From Lepas anatifera (taxonomy: Eukaryota > Arthropoda > Thecostraca > Lepadidae): a stretch of 64,000 nt of DNA. Both the position numbers and the translations under genes were made by a program. Below are positions 32,641 to 44,373 of the stretch, piece by piece (position 1 is the stretch's first letter; each line of letters begins with the position of its first letter). The stretch is from the NCBI GenBank assembly GCA_034440635.1, contig JAOTON010002130.1, forward strand, positions 310,001 to 374,000, given 5' to 3'. The notes under the pieces were generated by a model, which did not search any database, had not been told where the DNA came from, and saw only the letters and a program-made list of their open reading frames with translations.

Positions 32641-32789
32641 TATTTAGCCAAAGATACCCAAGAAATTATATAAACAAAGATATAGTAAGTTTTTGGGTTA
32701 CGTTAAAAAGTGCCCTTTTTCCCCGGGGTGCCCCTCAAAGTTGGTGTGCCCCCCATACGAAAGCTCTGGCTGCACCCCTGGTCAAGCCC

Positions 32790-34020
32790 GCTGTGGTCAG
32801 GTCTTGACATTCATACGTTGGCCACATAATCTGTGGGAACAGAGCTTTCGATTGATACCAAAATTATCTATTTGGGATTCATACTTCCTGAAATATTGAA
32901 TTATGTCCCCACTTTCGACTCCGTTGTGGGTCGGTGGAACGGCTCTCAGCCTGGGGTCCACAGGTGACCAAATGTTCTCTCGCGTGTTTCCGACGGCCAC
33001 AGCTAACGCCACCCTGTTTCATGGTCGCTTCAAAAAAGGCTTTCTACTCATCTTTGAACCCTTCGAGATCTAAACAGGGAATAATTTGGCGCAAAACAAT
33101 CGACACTGATAGGTGCGTCCCGCTTCTCCGAACGGTTTACTCAACTGACAACACCCAGTGCAAGTCACAGACTGAACAACGGAAGCCCTTAAGGCTCCAT
33201 AGCCTCCTCCCACGTTTCAACCTTATTGCCTCCTCAAATTACAACAATGGTGACACCAGAACTGCTCGGTTCACGTTGTCATCAAACAAATTTGTGTGTG
33301 TGCCCTATCTCCCCTCTGTACCAAGCTCCAGCGTGAGCCCAATGCTCGCAGGCCATAAGGGCCAGCAGGCAGCCCCTTACAGGTGCAGCTGCTGCATTCC
33401 ACTTGTTCGGTGGTTTCGGCGTCTGCAGTCAAAGAAGGCTCCGGGCCAGGGGGAGTGAACTCAGGCGCTGACCTCTGGCGGTCATGAAGCGGTGCTTCCA
33501 GCGGCCAAACGGACCCCTTCCGAGCGGGTCGTAACGGCTCGGCCGGCCGGGCAACTCCACTAGGCAGCTGCCCAACTGGCCAACACCGTCGACTGGTGGT
33601 GCAAACCTGCGACAATCAGCACCACACACCAGCCTTTCGACGGTGATCAAAGCAATTGTAAGTTTCAGAGCAGTTTGCTTACCATACGAATCGAGTGAAT
33701 TTTCAGATAACGTCTGGATAATAACACTGGTCAACAGCCAAAATGGATCTGGTACGTCATCACCTGATTCTACCTAATTCGATACCACTGATTTCAAATT
33801 TAGTAACCGTTTTTTTGCCATCGGACCTTATTTCTTCCCCAGATCATACCTGGTGTATAGCCCCTGCACTTCCAACACACAGTCATGAGCCTAGCCTTCT
33901 GTGGAAAAATCTAGATCAAGGATGTCGAGAACCCAGATTATCTGCACCAATACAATGCAGCTATATACATGTGAATTTATTTCAACGGAAGACTACCTCG
34001 GATTCAGGTGCATGAACATT
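32790..34020. other. Intron stretch without supported gene
   Basis: Moderate GC, several short frames, none with a recognisable domain. Confidence 0.35.
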
Positions 34021-34440
34021 GTACATTGAGCAAGGCTTGCGCTCGGTCGCACAAGCTCGCCGGTATTGTAGACCGAGATGTGAAGTCGCAACATTATACG
34101 ATGACGATTTTGTGTCAGAGTCACCTCCCTTGAAGGTCTAGTCTAAGTAAAAAGTCACAGGTCAAGGTCATATCACCATTTCAAGGTCATTGAACCTAGT
34201 GCCTTCGATCGGATGACGTCGCCTAATATGACGTATATCATGCTATGACGTCATAGGCTATGTCACTCAATCTTAAGATCAAGGTCGCAGGTTCAAGTCA
34301 AAGGTCATAAGTCCAGGTCAAACCTTCTTCCCCGCCCGACGGTTGCCATAGTAGTAGTTGCAGTATACATTAAAGACAAAATGTAATATTTTGACGTCAA
34401 AGGTCAATGGCCTTGAACGACCTTAACCTAAAAGCTTCAG
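34020..34440 (-). repeat. AGGTCA-rich dispersed repeat fragment
   Basis: Contains AGGTCAAGGTCATATCACC, ATATGACGTATATCATGCTATGACGTCA and further AGGTCA half-sites, the same vocabulary as the TTAA-type elements, in reverse orientation. Ends not resolved. Confidence 0.45.
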
Positions 34441-34879
34441 AGAACATTGCCTCAGACCTTTCTTCCGTTACTTTAGTTCACTTTCTCTCCATATCCGGCT
34501 TCTCATCGCATAATCACGGCATTTCCCAATGGCTCCCCTGCACAGACAGAATTTGACCTATATATTGACCTAGGTCTATGAAAATCGGGTTTAGGGTAGA
34601 ATACCCTAGCCTCCACAAACACTCAAACGTTAATTTTCCTGGACATCTTGGGTTTTGCACTATCAATGACAATGATGCTAAGTAGGCTTGCACAGAGACG
34701 ACGCACAGACATACTGGATCTAAAAATTCTGATTTGATACGGCATTTCGGCTGCCAGATTCGTGTTCAGCGCCACAAATTACCCTAGAAACGGACTATTT
34801 TGTATTGGAACCACAAAAGTTAAATTGTGTTGATCAGTATAATTTACGTCTGCTATAATAACACGACTGGAAGCAGATT

Positions 34880-35345
34880 CCGATGGTCTGGACGCAGATT
34901 CCAGTGGAAAGAATGGGTAGATCCCGGTGGGATGAATGGGCAGATCCCGGTGGGAAGAATGGACAGTTTCTGGTGGGATGAATGGGCTGATCCTGGTGGA
35001 ATGAATAGACAGTTTCCGGTGGGATGAATGGGCTGATCCAGGTGGCATTAATGGACAGATCCCGGTGGGATGAATGGACAGATCCCGGTGGGACAAATGG
35101 GTGGATCCCGGTGGTATGAATGGGCAGATTCCGGTGGGATGAAAGGGCAATCCCGGTGGGATGAATGGACAGTTTCCGGTGGGATGAATGGGCTGATCTC
35201 GGTGGGATGAATGGACAGATCCCGGTGGGATGAATGGACAGTTTCCGGTGGGATGAATGGGCTGATCCCGGTGGAATGAATGAGCAGATCCCGGTGGGAT
35301 GAATGGATAGATCCCGGTGGAATGAATGGACAGTTGGGGCATTCC
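34880..35345. repeat. 23-bp minisatellite, about 20 copies (array A)
   Basis: Unit GATCCCGGTGGGATGAATGG plus ACA/GCA. 23 bp is not a multiple of three, so translations cycle through three peptides and are not genes. Right flank is GGGGCATTCCACGACAAATC (35338-35357). Confidence 0.9.
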
Positions 35346-35357
35346 ACGACAAATCGA

Positions 35358-36892
35358 AAAGTCGATAATGTCGCAGATTTCGGTGTATTTTTTTGTCAGG
35401 GAGGCTATTGATGGAGCTGATGACGATTTTCGTATTCATTTCCCTCCCTGACTTACGGTTTGAAAATTATAGTCTCGGGCGTTTTGACCATGCACACTTG
35501 CATGTCTTTCTAAAGACAAAATTTTTACCTGTATGCTTCTAAAAATGCCATAAAAACTTGATCTTGGTATCTTAAGAACGAATTACGAATTCTGGCTCAT
35601 TAAAAATATAATTAAAAATTATACATTCTTCAATTTTTCAAAATCTCTAAAAACTATTTTCCTATGACTTATATTTTAAACTTCTTGAGGCTCACATTAC
35701 TTTATACTTTTCTCTATAAGATTCAGTAATAAAAAGAGTGGAGACTGTAACAGAAAGCGAGATCTGAGCTCCCAAACGTCCCGATCCCCACTTTTGCGAG
35801 GTTCGTGCGCCAGTGCGGCCCGCCGTCGCTGCAACTATCAAACGTCTCTGGTCACGAAAAGGTGTCAATGGTGGAATTGGTCGGCAAGGTGAGGGTAAGG
35901 ATGTATTTAAAACAATAAATTATAATCAAGGTCCCATTTCTTAACACCCGCACTGGAGAGGCTTCCGACACTTACAGGCACTGGAGGGGGAACTGGTACA
36001 GTGTCCTGAAATTCACAATTTTAGGTAGAAAACGTATCTTTTTCAGATCTATTTAGGGCTCACCAGGGACTTGTTTTGACTTCACTTGGCAGAGGAATAC
36101 CGGGCATGAAAATCAGTAAAATACACATCTAAATTATGACAGTGAATACCCAAACCATATTAGTATAATCCCCAACCACCATTGATGTAATATCTTGCCT
36201 GATAACGTCCTCTCGCCAATCTCAAACGCCAATACTACTCCCACGATAACGCCGCACAAAACAAAACAATCCCGGCCTGCCAGACTAAAATATAAAACCC
36301 GTAGAAGAACACCAACGGTGTCATGGGAAAAGTGAGGCAACATAGGTTTTCTGGAGGTATAGCAAACTTTGTCATGTCCCAGAAGTTTCTGGCCCTTTCA
36401 AATACAAAAGGTGGCGCACATGTTTTGCCTAAGCTGGCTTGGGTTTGACTGATGCCAGATTTTCAGGCGTAGGAAAGACTTCACGAGGGCATTTGTTCAG
36501 TGAGGCCGATTGGATCGAGGCGCATTCGTTTTCGTCCACTTTTAATTTTCGGCAATTATTCGCATTAAAATAGGATACAAGTCGCATTTGAAGGATCAAA
36601 ATGAAACGTAGATTCCTATCAAGACCACCAATAATGTGAAAGTAACTTTGTAATTTCAAGAGAGGCTGCCAAAGTCAACCCTGGTTTTTTTACTATTTTT
36701 TAATGTTGGTAACATTGATGAGTAAGTTAGGATATATATTATTTTAATGAACAAAAGTTGGAAAGAAATATATGTTTTCTTCAAGAAAAATAAAGAGGTA
36801 ATTTATATTTATTTCTACTTTGTGGTTTAAGAGCTTCTTTGAAATTTTCAAACGCTCGGAACTAGATCGTGATTTCGGTAGAAATCTCCACT
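35358..36892. other. AT-rich intron stretch without supported gene
   Basis: No coding, RNA or repeat signal I can support. Confidence 0.35.
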
Positions 36893-38098
36893 TTAACCCT
36901 TGCCCCGGTGGCGAATACGAGCCACCTTCGCCATGGTGGGGGGCTAAAAAAGACCCCCCACGATCTCAAAAACCAAGAGAGCTAGAAAAAAGCGCAAAAC
37001 GGCAATCGAAAGCTCTTAGAAAATGATATCGAAAATAATTCAGTCATTTTTCTTGTCAGGTCAATATCAAGGTCACCAGAGGTCAAAACAGGTCAAAATC
37101 GCTAATGTGAGGTGTACTAAGAAAACCTCATATATCTCAGAAACTATGATAGCTAGAAAAATTTTTCTAACACCATTCGAAAGCTCTTGAGATGCGCTTT
37201 CATTACAGTGGCATTCATTTTCGTGCCGGGTCAAAGCCTAGGGAGCTACAGGTCACTAAATATTGGGCATATTCTTGGGAATGTCAATAGCCACCCATGC
37301 ATAAGGGCGTTTACTTTTTCACTAATAGCTTCCAAACCAAACAAGATACAGCCATAGTTTATGCACCATTGCAATCATCTCGTCAATACGAATCGAATGA
37401 TATATGATATTGCTATGCCAAGTCAAATTTAAGAATTTGACCTGACCCAGGTCAACGGTCTGACCCAACTTGACCTGGTATAGTCATGATGTATATCATT
37501 TGACTTCCAGTGGCTATACAAACACTTTGGTGACAAAGTAAAAGCTCTATCTTAGTTTATTCAAAATTTATAGAGAAAAACACCAAAAATGCTTATTTGA
37601 CCTAAGGTGAACTTTTAAAGGTCACAGGTCAAAAATTTTGGCATCAGCTTCAGAAATGGGCTAAGAACAAATTGCAACTGATGTTTGAAGTTGATTCCAT
37701 CGATACTTACTGAGAAAAGCTCATTTTGTGATTTTCCCCATGTATTGACAATGGGGAGGTCATGCTCTGCACATGACCTTAGGTCACCAATATCAAAAAT
37801 CCCGGAATAAATGTTGTAGCTCCTGGTAGGCCCAATATGTGGTATGAGTTTCAACTTGATCGATTAATCCTTCTTTTAGTTATGCGGTCCTGAGTATTTT
37901 TTTAGATGAGGTCACTTCACCTGGCCTGGTGACCTGGCCTGATACGACCTTGAGCCAAAATTTTCAGGAAAGATGTAAAAATGATGAAAGAACAGCTAGA
38001 CCAGGTTTGGCGGCGCTGCGCGCCGCCGTTCTTTGGTCACTTCGGAAAAACCCGAGGGAGGGGGTCTAAAAAGACCCCTCCACCCGGGCAAAGGTTAA
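36893..38098. mobile_element. TTAA-type element, about 1.2 kb, termini CCCTTGCCC
   Basis: TTAA at 36893-36896 and 38095-38098; termini CCCTTGCCCCGGTGG and, reversed, CCTTTGCCCGGGTGG. Next to the right end is a GC palindrome, GGCGGCGCTGCGCGCCGCC, also present in the two CACGCGC-ended elements at 42185 and 55970, so the three families are related. The interior is rich in AGGTCA half-sites. No transposase. Confidence 0.7.
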
Positions 38099-39095
38099 GT
38101 GAGGCCGATTCCACCTTTCAATATATTTCATAAAATACAGATTTATTTTTCTTTTTGTTAGTTTTTTTAGGTTGAAACATGCTTTAGCAACATTTTTAGC
38201 CTTCGATTACTCTCAACCGTGCGTTTATTATTGAGAAATGAGAATCCAAAGACATCCAAGTACCGAATTGGCCTCGGTGAAAGGGCCTCAGCTGGATTTC
38301 GTCCATTCAGAACAATGACGTCACTTTATCGTATTTGGGGAGCCGAAATGATCTCGGGTGTCATGAATGGGTGCACAAGTGCTGGCGGTGAGTTTTTTAG
38401 TTACTTCGGTGACCTTGGTGAGCCCTGTCTTCTGGCGGGAATATCAACAAGGCGGAGAATGCACAATTTTGAAGTCAGTATGGTTATTGAAAAGAAGACT
38501 CGAAATTGAGTGAGTGCGTGGAAGGAATTTGAGTTTGCTGTTGGAAGGGATATTGTAGATGAGGATTCATTTCTTATCCGTGATACTGCAGCTTACCTTT
38601 CGAGAAATTCACGATTAATCGAACCATTTCTCCTATCTTAAATGTCTACAGGAGATAGGTGGGTACCCACCTACCCAGTACAGTACTGGGTGAGGTCATA
38701 ATACCTTGCAAAAGTTTCCCACAGCTCGGGGAAGGCTCATATTGTACCTTTTGCGGCTCATGACTTTTAAGGCGTGGTATGCTTGCTATTTTCTTCATCT
38801 GAACTGATTATACATACAAATTAGGCTGTTGGTTTTCACACATTGAAGCAAAATAATCTTGGCAGCGGATCAGTGTTTAAACCCGACGTCTTGCATTAAA
38901 TAATGTTAGCCTGTGCGGTGCTTGGATGGGTGAAAGTTGGAGAATATCAGAATATGGGGAAGAGGGATTTATCTAATTGGTTATTTACCATGGCATCAGG
39001 GCAAAATAATGTATTCTATATATAAACATTAGAAATTATGTAGCTTCCTAGTTCTATTTTAATGGTTTAGAGATTCAGGGTTATGAGATCCTATC
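38099..39095. other. Intron stretch without supported gene
   Basis: A frame of about 96 codons at 38219-38509 has no recognisable domain or splice context and is not called. Confidence 0.35.
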
Positions 39096-39097
39096 TA

Positions 39098-39891
39098 CAG
39101 GGTGTTTCAGAAAGAATGATATTTTTCAAATGTTCAGTAAAGTACCAAAAATCCTTCAAATCTGTTCCCAAAACGTTCATTTTAATGGTAAATTGTAGGA
39201 AATTTTTCAATAAACATGTTTCATTTGCATCAAATATTTCCCCGTCTTAAAAATGATTGGAAAATGATGCAAGAAACATAATATATCCCCGCTTATGCTT
39301 GAGAAAACAGAACTGGCAACACTAAAAAAGCTTTAGCACACAGAAATGGCACGTGAGCATGCACATCAAAAGTACAAGTTTAAGTAATATTACAAGTTTA
39401 AAACTTTTGGTTCCAGCTCCATATGACTCATTGGCTCACCTTCCGTATGGATGCGGCGGAGACAGCGCAAAAGACCTCACTGTTCACCGCAGACCAGGGA
39501 ACGTGGACCAATTTGGGATTGCTTGCTTGGACGCGGGCTTTCCTAAGCTGGAGAGGTCTTTTTATAATTAATTTCCAGAGGCAATGTGCGTGTGGACTGT
39601 GATGTACCACAGGGGCGATGTAAGGTTTGCAGTGTCATTGGTGTGAGACTTGTCACGTGATATGCGCGTGATTTCTACGAACATTTTCGATGAAGGTAAA
39701 ATAGACAGTATTTTCAAGTCATTTTTAAGACTATTTTTGAAGTAGCAAAAATATCACAACAGCTATCAAAATATAATAATCGTAAATGTCCCAAAATTCA
39801 CTTTCGATTGATATGTAAATCATACCACAACAATCTATTTACAACCGCATTACGATCAATTCAAAAATATCATTCTTTTTGAAACACCCTG
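39098..39891. mobile_element. Mariner-type MITE, 794 bp, TA target duplication
   Basis: Termini CAGGGTGTTTCAGAAAGAAT... and ...TTCTTTTTGAAACACCCTG are inverted repeats of about 28 bp, flanked by TA on both sides (39096-39097, 39892-39893). Terminus and TA target are typical of mariner/Tc1 elements. No transposase domain (no D,D34D-type blocks) is visible. Confidence 0.8.
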
Positions 39892-39901
39892 TATATATGA
39901 G

Positions 39902-40262
39902 GTGCCTACAATTGTGGAGCGTCAGAATCATAATACTACCTCCACTAGGAGGTAGTAGAATGATGACTCTTTACTTCCATTCTACAGCAGATATTTCATC
40001 TACTGTCAGTCAAAACAAGAAAAGCTGGTGGTAGTTGTTCCTTGTATTATGAATGCATATAAATACAGTCCTAAATCAAAGTATTATCCTGAAAAAGTAT
40101 TGGTTTGGTAAGAAGCAACAAACAGGTCCAGGTAAAAGATTGTGATGGGACTTGTAAGCCTGGAAATACTAAACGACAAAAGTGAGGTATGTTAAGAAAG
40201 CGTGGGATTTTGGCCTCTTTTTGGGATTTTGGCCTCACTCTCCACCTTGCGTGAAAACAAGT
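39902..40262 (+). repeat. Dispersed repeat, copy 1 (inverted copy at 47480-47843)
   Basis: Shares with 47480-47843, in reverse complement, blocks such as GGAGCGTCA, ACTACCTCC..AGGAGGTAG, TATCCTGAAAAAGTATTGG and GATTTTGGCCTC given twice. Confidence 0.75.
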
Positions 40263-40369
40263 TCAGGACCCTGGACTGGTAGGCCTCCTGAGCTCTCGGA
40301 AACTAGGAGGCTTAGAAAAACTCCGGTTGGGGACTGGGTGGGAATTATTGAAATTCTATATTATGACTG

Positions 40370-41132
40370 ATCTTAACTGACCTAGGTCAGTATCGTCAAG
40401 TTCAAGCAAGGTCATAAAGGTCAAGTATTAGCCATGCTGAGTATTCATCCGGAAATGCCGTGGTTAAGCTCAAAGAAGTCCAGAATGCACTAAAAACAGA
40501 GCAAGGTCATATTGAGAACGTTCCAAGAATTGCAAACCTAATTTTTGGGGTTAAGGTCATTTAAGGTCATTGACATATGACGTCACAATATGACATATTC
40601 CCCTTATTTACACCATGAATAGCACCATAGCAGCCGTTGGACGGGAAATGAGCATTGACCTTTACCCATGACATTTTAATTTGACCTGTGACCTTGACCT
40701 TTACATTGATTTATCTTAACTATGACGTCGTAGCATAATATACGTCATACTGGATAATGCCATGCGACCGGAAGCACCGGACCAATGACTTTGAGAATGC
40801 TGCTATGGCCTTGAAATGTGACCTTGACCATCATGAGGGGTGAAATTGACATATAATCTCGTTTTACATCGCGCTATAACGTTGCCAGTTGGTCTTTGAT
40901 GCACGCGAACTGGTGCAACCGCGCGATTGTAGCGATCTCAAAATAAAGGGTTTGACTCTGAAAGCCTATAATTACAAAATTGGGGCCGATTTTCAAGGCT
41001 ATTTGACGAATCGACGTGCCATTAAACATTCTCAAAAGTAGTGAAATAGCGTTTTTTGGCCACGAAAGGTTCTCCGGCCACCTAGAAAAAGAATGTGGGG
41101 CCTCCGAGGCTACTTCCCAGTGTGCTTTTTAA
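40370..41132 (+). mobile_element. Non-autonomous TTAA-type element rich in AGGTCA half-sites (copy 3)
   Basis: Same family as 11242-12079. The right end abuts TTAA at 41129-41132, directly followed by CACGCGC, the terminus of the related family, so two elements share one target site. Contains GACCTAGGTCAG and TTGACCTGTGACCTTGACCT. Confidence 0.55.
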
Positions 41133-41422
41133 CACGCGCTGGTATGAGGCCCCGGGCCACCTTTACTGGCAGGAGGGTTACCCATCCCCTTACGATCTCA
41201 GCAAACATGCTAGGAAGGGAACACGGAAAGCAGTGTTCCAATACTTGCCTCGATCTCTACCAAAAATTCTTCAACAAAAAGTACTCAAATTAGCTACTGA
41301 AGACCGTTATTGTCCATGAGCTCTCGAATGATGAAGGACAGAAGGTTCGAGTTTCAAATTGAATCTGTGAAGTTCAATGGCACCATGTGATGGAGTCATT
41401 CTTCCGCTCCATGGGTCAGATC

Positions 41423-42267
41423 TTAACACGCGCATTGACGGGGGTCTGAGCCACCTTCGCATTGACGGGGAGGGCGGGTACCCGCCTCCGCTAAGATCTC
41501 GAGAACCACGGTAGGTAGCGAAAAACGGTAAACGGCGTTGGGTTGCCCATCCACTTCTCCATCAAAAACATTTGAACCATTTTTTGTCAGGTCACATTTA
41601 AGGTCACGAGAGGTCAAAACATGCCGTCATAGGGATAACATGTAAATTCAGTTTTTCGGCCATTACATCTGAACAAGTAAAGATAGAGCAAAACGACTTT
41701 AACTATATGAATCCTCTCAGCAAGCCGAACCGAATGATATATAATGTGACCTTGCTAGGTCAAATCAAGGATTTGACCTGACCTGAAGTCAGGTCAGGGT
41801 CAAATTATATAAAATGCATATCATTAGAACCGCAAAGCCCAGGCGAGTCTAATGCAGCCAAAATAAATGCTCGATCACCATCCGTTACTGAGTTATTCCG
41901 TAAAAACCATTTTCCCATGTATTTCCAATGGAGAGGTCACGCCTCGTACCTGACCTTAGGTCATCGATATCAAAAATACCGGAACATATTTTAGAGAACT
42001 CGGTGGGGTCATTATGTGATATGAGTTTCAATCGGATAAGTTCACCCTGCTCCGACTTATGCTATCTTAAACTTTTTTAGGTCGGGTCACTTGACCTGTA
42101 CTGGTGACCTGACCTTGGATGACCTAATCTTAAAATTTTCACAGAAGTTGTAAAAATAATGAGGGAAAAGGTACGCCAAGTACGGCGGCGCTACGCGCCG
42201 CCGTTTTTCTGCTATCTCCGAAAAACCCGAGGGGGCGGGTACCCGCCCCCGTCAATGCGCGTGTTAA
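41423..42267. mobile_element. TTAA-type element, 845 bp, termini CACGCGCATTGACGGGG
   Basis: TTAA at both ends (41423-41426, 42264-42267), termini CACGCGCATTGACGGGGG and its reverse complement, then GGCGGGTACCCGCC next to each end. An inverted copy lies at 55905-56730. Contains the GGCGGCGCTACGCGCCGCC palindrome at about 42183 and many AGGTCA half-sites. No transposase. Confidence 0.85.
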
Positions 42268-43190
42268 ATAAAGCAGTATGTCTTGATCTTATATGTTCGA
42301 AAAGCTGTTGTCAGTGTGGACGCTATGTGCCTTTTGTTTGTGATGTGTGCTTTCTAATACAAATTGAACTGGGATACATGCAAATTTTTTATGTATGGGA
42401 AGAAAAAGAAAACTATCTAAAACAAACCTAAGACAACAGTGATAATCGGCCTCTGACGCATAATCCTCCCACTACATTTTTCACGAAATGCACGAGAGTG
42501 TCGGAATTCTTCCGAATGTTCCGGTAATACGTTCAGTTTTTTTCGGAACGACTCAAACTTCTATGTCAGCAATAGTAGCTTCCACACCATATCTAGTTCA
42601 TTCGCAATGTCACCGAAGTGCAGTCTTGCTCAGTTCTCCGCTCCCCGTTACTCCACTTCCAACCGGACGCGTCTATGCGGCGTGCCGACTGCAGGCTGAG
42701 TGGCCGGCGACGGTGTTAGGCTTGGTCTGCTGTGCTCGTTACTGATTTTGCTCTGTAGTCTCCTTTCCTTTTATTGGCGTTATATGTGGTTTAAGCAACG
42801 CTCTTTCACATGAAGTTGTTTTGAAGTCAATAAAAACATAGGAAATATGTATGTCTATCTTTGCAAAAGTTTGGAATTAGATTTTATACTTATTCATGCG
42901 AATTAATAAAATTAAACTTACATATTTGTATTGTTCAGACTTTTGTAATTATTTCCATGTAACCTTTTGAAGGAACATATTTAATTAAAATGCCTAAAAA
43001 CTTAAGCAAAAAGTCCAATGCACGCGTCCGAAGCTGGATTGCCCGAGGCTGTAACTCCGAAACGATTATCCGGACGAAACTAAGAACACCACTGTCGTTT
43101 TCAGCGGCACTGAGAACCCTAGTCCCAAATTTTCATGAAAATCTGAGATATGAGGGTGTTATTTCAACCCATCAATTTGTCGATTTGTCG
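42268..43190. other. Intron stretch without supported gene
   Basis: AT-rich with a GC-rich island at 42600-42720. The segment 43000-43190 is the unique flank of the second 23-bp array. Confidence 0.35.
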
Positions 43191-43192
43191 TG

Positions 43193-43732
43193 GAATGCCC
43201 CAGTTTCCGGTGGGATGAATGGGCTGATCCCGGTGGGATGAATGGGCAGATCCTGGTGGGACGAATGGGTGCATCCCGGTGGGACGCATGGGCAGATCTC
43301 ACTGGGATGAATGGACAGATCCCGGTGGGATGAATGGGCTGATCCCGGTGGGATGAATGGGCAGATCTCGGTGGGATGAATGGACAGTTTCCGGTGGGAT
43401 GAATAGGCTGATCCCGGTGGGATGAATGGGCAGATCCTGGTGGGACGAATGGGTGCATCCCGGTGGGACGCATGGGCAGATCTCACTGGGATGAATGGAC
43501 AGATCCCGGTGGGATGAATGGGCTGATCCCGGTGGGATGAATGGGCAGATCTCGGTGGGATGAATGGACAGTTTCCGGTGGGATGAATAGGCTGATCCCG
43601 GTGGGACGAATGGACGTTTCCGGTGGGATGAATGGAAGTTTCCGGTGGGATGAATGGGCCGAACCCGGTGGGATGAATGGGCTGATCCCGGTGGAATGAA
43701 TGGACAGATCCCGGTGGGATGAATGGGTCCTG
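43193..43732. repeat. 23-bp minisatellite, about 23 copies (array B)
   Basis: Same unit as 34880-35345. Its left flank, GATTTGTCGTGGAATGCCCC, is the reverse complement of array A's right flank, so the two arrays sit in inverted copies of one element. A sub-block at about 43200-43390 is repeated almost exactly at 43390-43580. Confidence 0.9.
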
Positions 43733-43826
43733 CATTCATTCTTGGTGCTGTCGGCTTCTCCAAATCATCCATCTTTATTGCCGGTCAGTTCTAGAAAATT
43801 AGGCATTCAAAATCAACTGATTCAAA

Positions 43827-43890
43827 GGTTTTGCCGGGACATGACCTGGGGCTCAGAGGGCAGGTGCTCTACCACTGAGCCGCCCATTCC
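43827..43890 (-). repeat. tRNA-like unit (SINE head or tRNA pseudogene)
   Basis: Minus strand: GCGGCTCAGTGGTAGAGCAC gives a good D arm and A box, ACCTG...CAGGT a possible anticodon stem, and a weak B-box-like CATGTCCCGG. The T arm and acceptor stem do not pair well, so it is not called as a functional tRNA. Confidence 0.45.
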
Positions 43891-44277
43891 CAATTTAACA
43901 GCATGCATATCCTGATTAACTTCAGATTCATTCGCGACCCGTTAAGAGCTGACCTTGCATACTACGTTTGGAGTCTGAGGCGATGACGCCCGCTGCGGCG
44001 CTGACTCCCAGTGACAACTGCTTCCATATTATTTAGAATCTTTCACACTGATACTAATAATGGAAAACACATAAAAGGGAGAGAGGCACAACCAGATGAG
44101 GCAGAATTCGGGGTGCACATTGGGGTGGGGAGGGGAGCAGCGTCGTAGGACTCTAAAGATGCTAATATATGGTATATTATGGTAAAGATGATAATATATG
44201 GTAGGGCTCCTGGGACTAGTCTCTTCAATAGCCAGGAAACCAAAAGCGGCATGAGCCCGCACGCCGAGTGTGCTTAC

Positions 44278-44373
44278 CTGCTGCCTGGGCGGCGACACCC
44301 AGTCTCAGCGCCAGTCGCTGGTCGTCGGCCCAGGCGCGCCTCAGCCGCGCCAGTGAGCGCCGCTCCCTCCGAT
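44278..44373 (-). CDS. Host gene, first visible coding exon
   Basis: Minus-strand exon of 96 bp between the acceptor GTGGCGTTTCAG and the donor GCAGCAG-GTAAGC. It carries two leading bases, 31 codons and one trailing base. The trailing G joins the leading GC of the giant exon to give Gly, so the phase fits. It encodes RRERRSLARLRRAWADDQRL and a further 11 residues ending in AAQAA. With the next exon's LNREDQLIVKKLKKKLAQL it gives a basic, charged, coiled-coil-like segment of about 55 residues. Earlier exons are not identified and may lie right of 44373 or outside the window. GC content is far above the surrounding AT-rich repeats, as expected for a coding island. Confidence 0.7.

Larger units (their letters stand above)
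29121..32781. mobile_element. hAT-type non-autonomous element, 3,661 bp, with 8-bp target duplication
   Basis: Termini CAGGGGCGCAGCCAG (left) and CTGGCTGCACCCCTG (right) match at 14 of 15 positions. Both sides are flanked by GTCAAGCC (29113-29120 and 32782-32789). Inside are three tandem copies of a unit of about 550 bp that itself begins like the left terminus (29121, about 29682, about 30212), then a degenerate short-unit array, then about 0.8 kb of unique sequence before the right end. No intact transposase. A related partial copy in reverse orientation lies at 46308-47475. Confidence 0.9.
23550..44277. other. 20.7 kb intron between host exons 1 and 2, filled with repeats
   Basis: Defined by a donor at 44277-44272 (GTAAGC) and an acceptor ending at 23550, with matching phase (one base before, two after). 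All features listed between these points lie within this intron if the model is right. Confidence 0.6.

Noticed and set aside
33271..33734. GC-rich frames of about 100 codons that could be an intronic exon
   Set aside because: No convincing acceptor and donor pair with a phase fitting the host gene, and exons 1 and 2 already join in phase.
34779..35439. Frames with HPTGICPFIPPG-type repeats, also at 43159-43772
   Set aside because: A 23-bp satellite cycling through three frames; no protein-like flanks.
38219..38509. 96-codon plus-strand frame
   Set aside because: Begins normally but has no recognised domain, codon bias or splice context; left uncalled.
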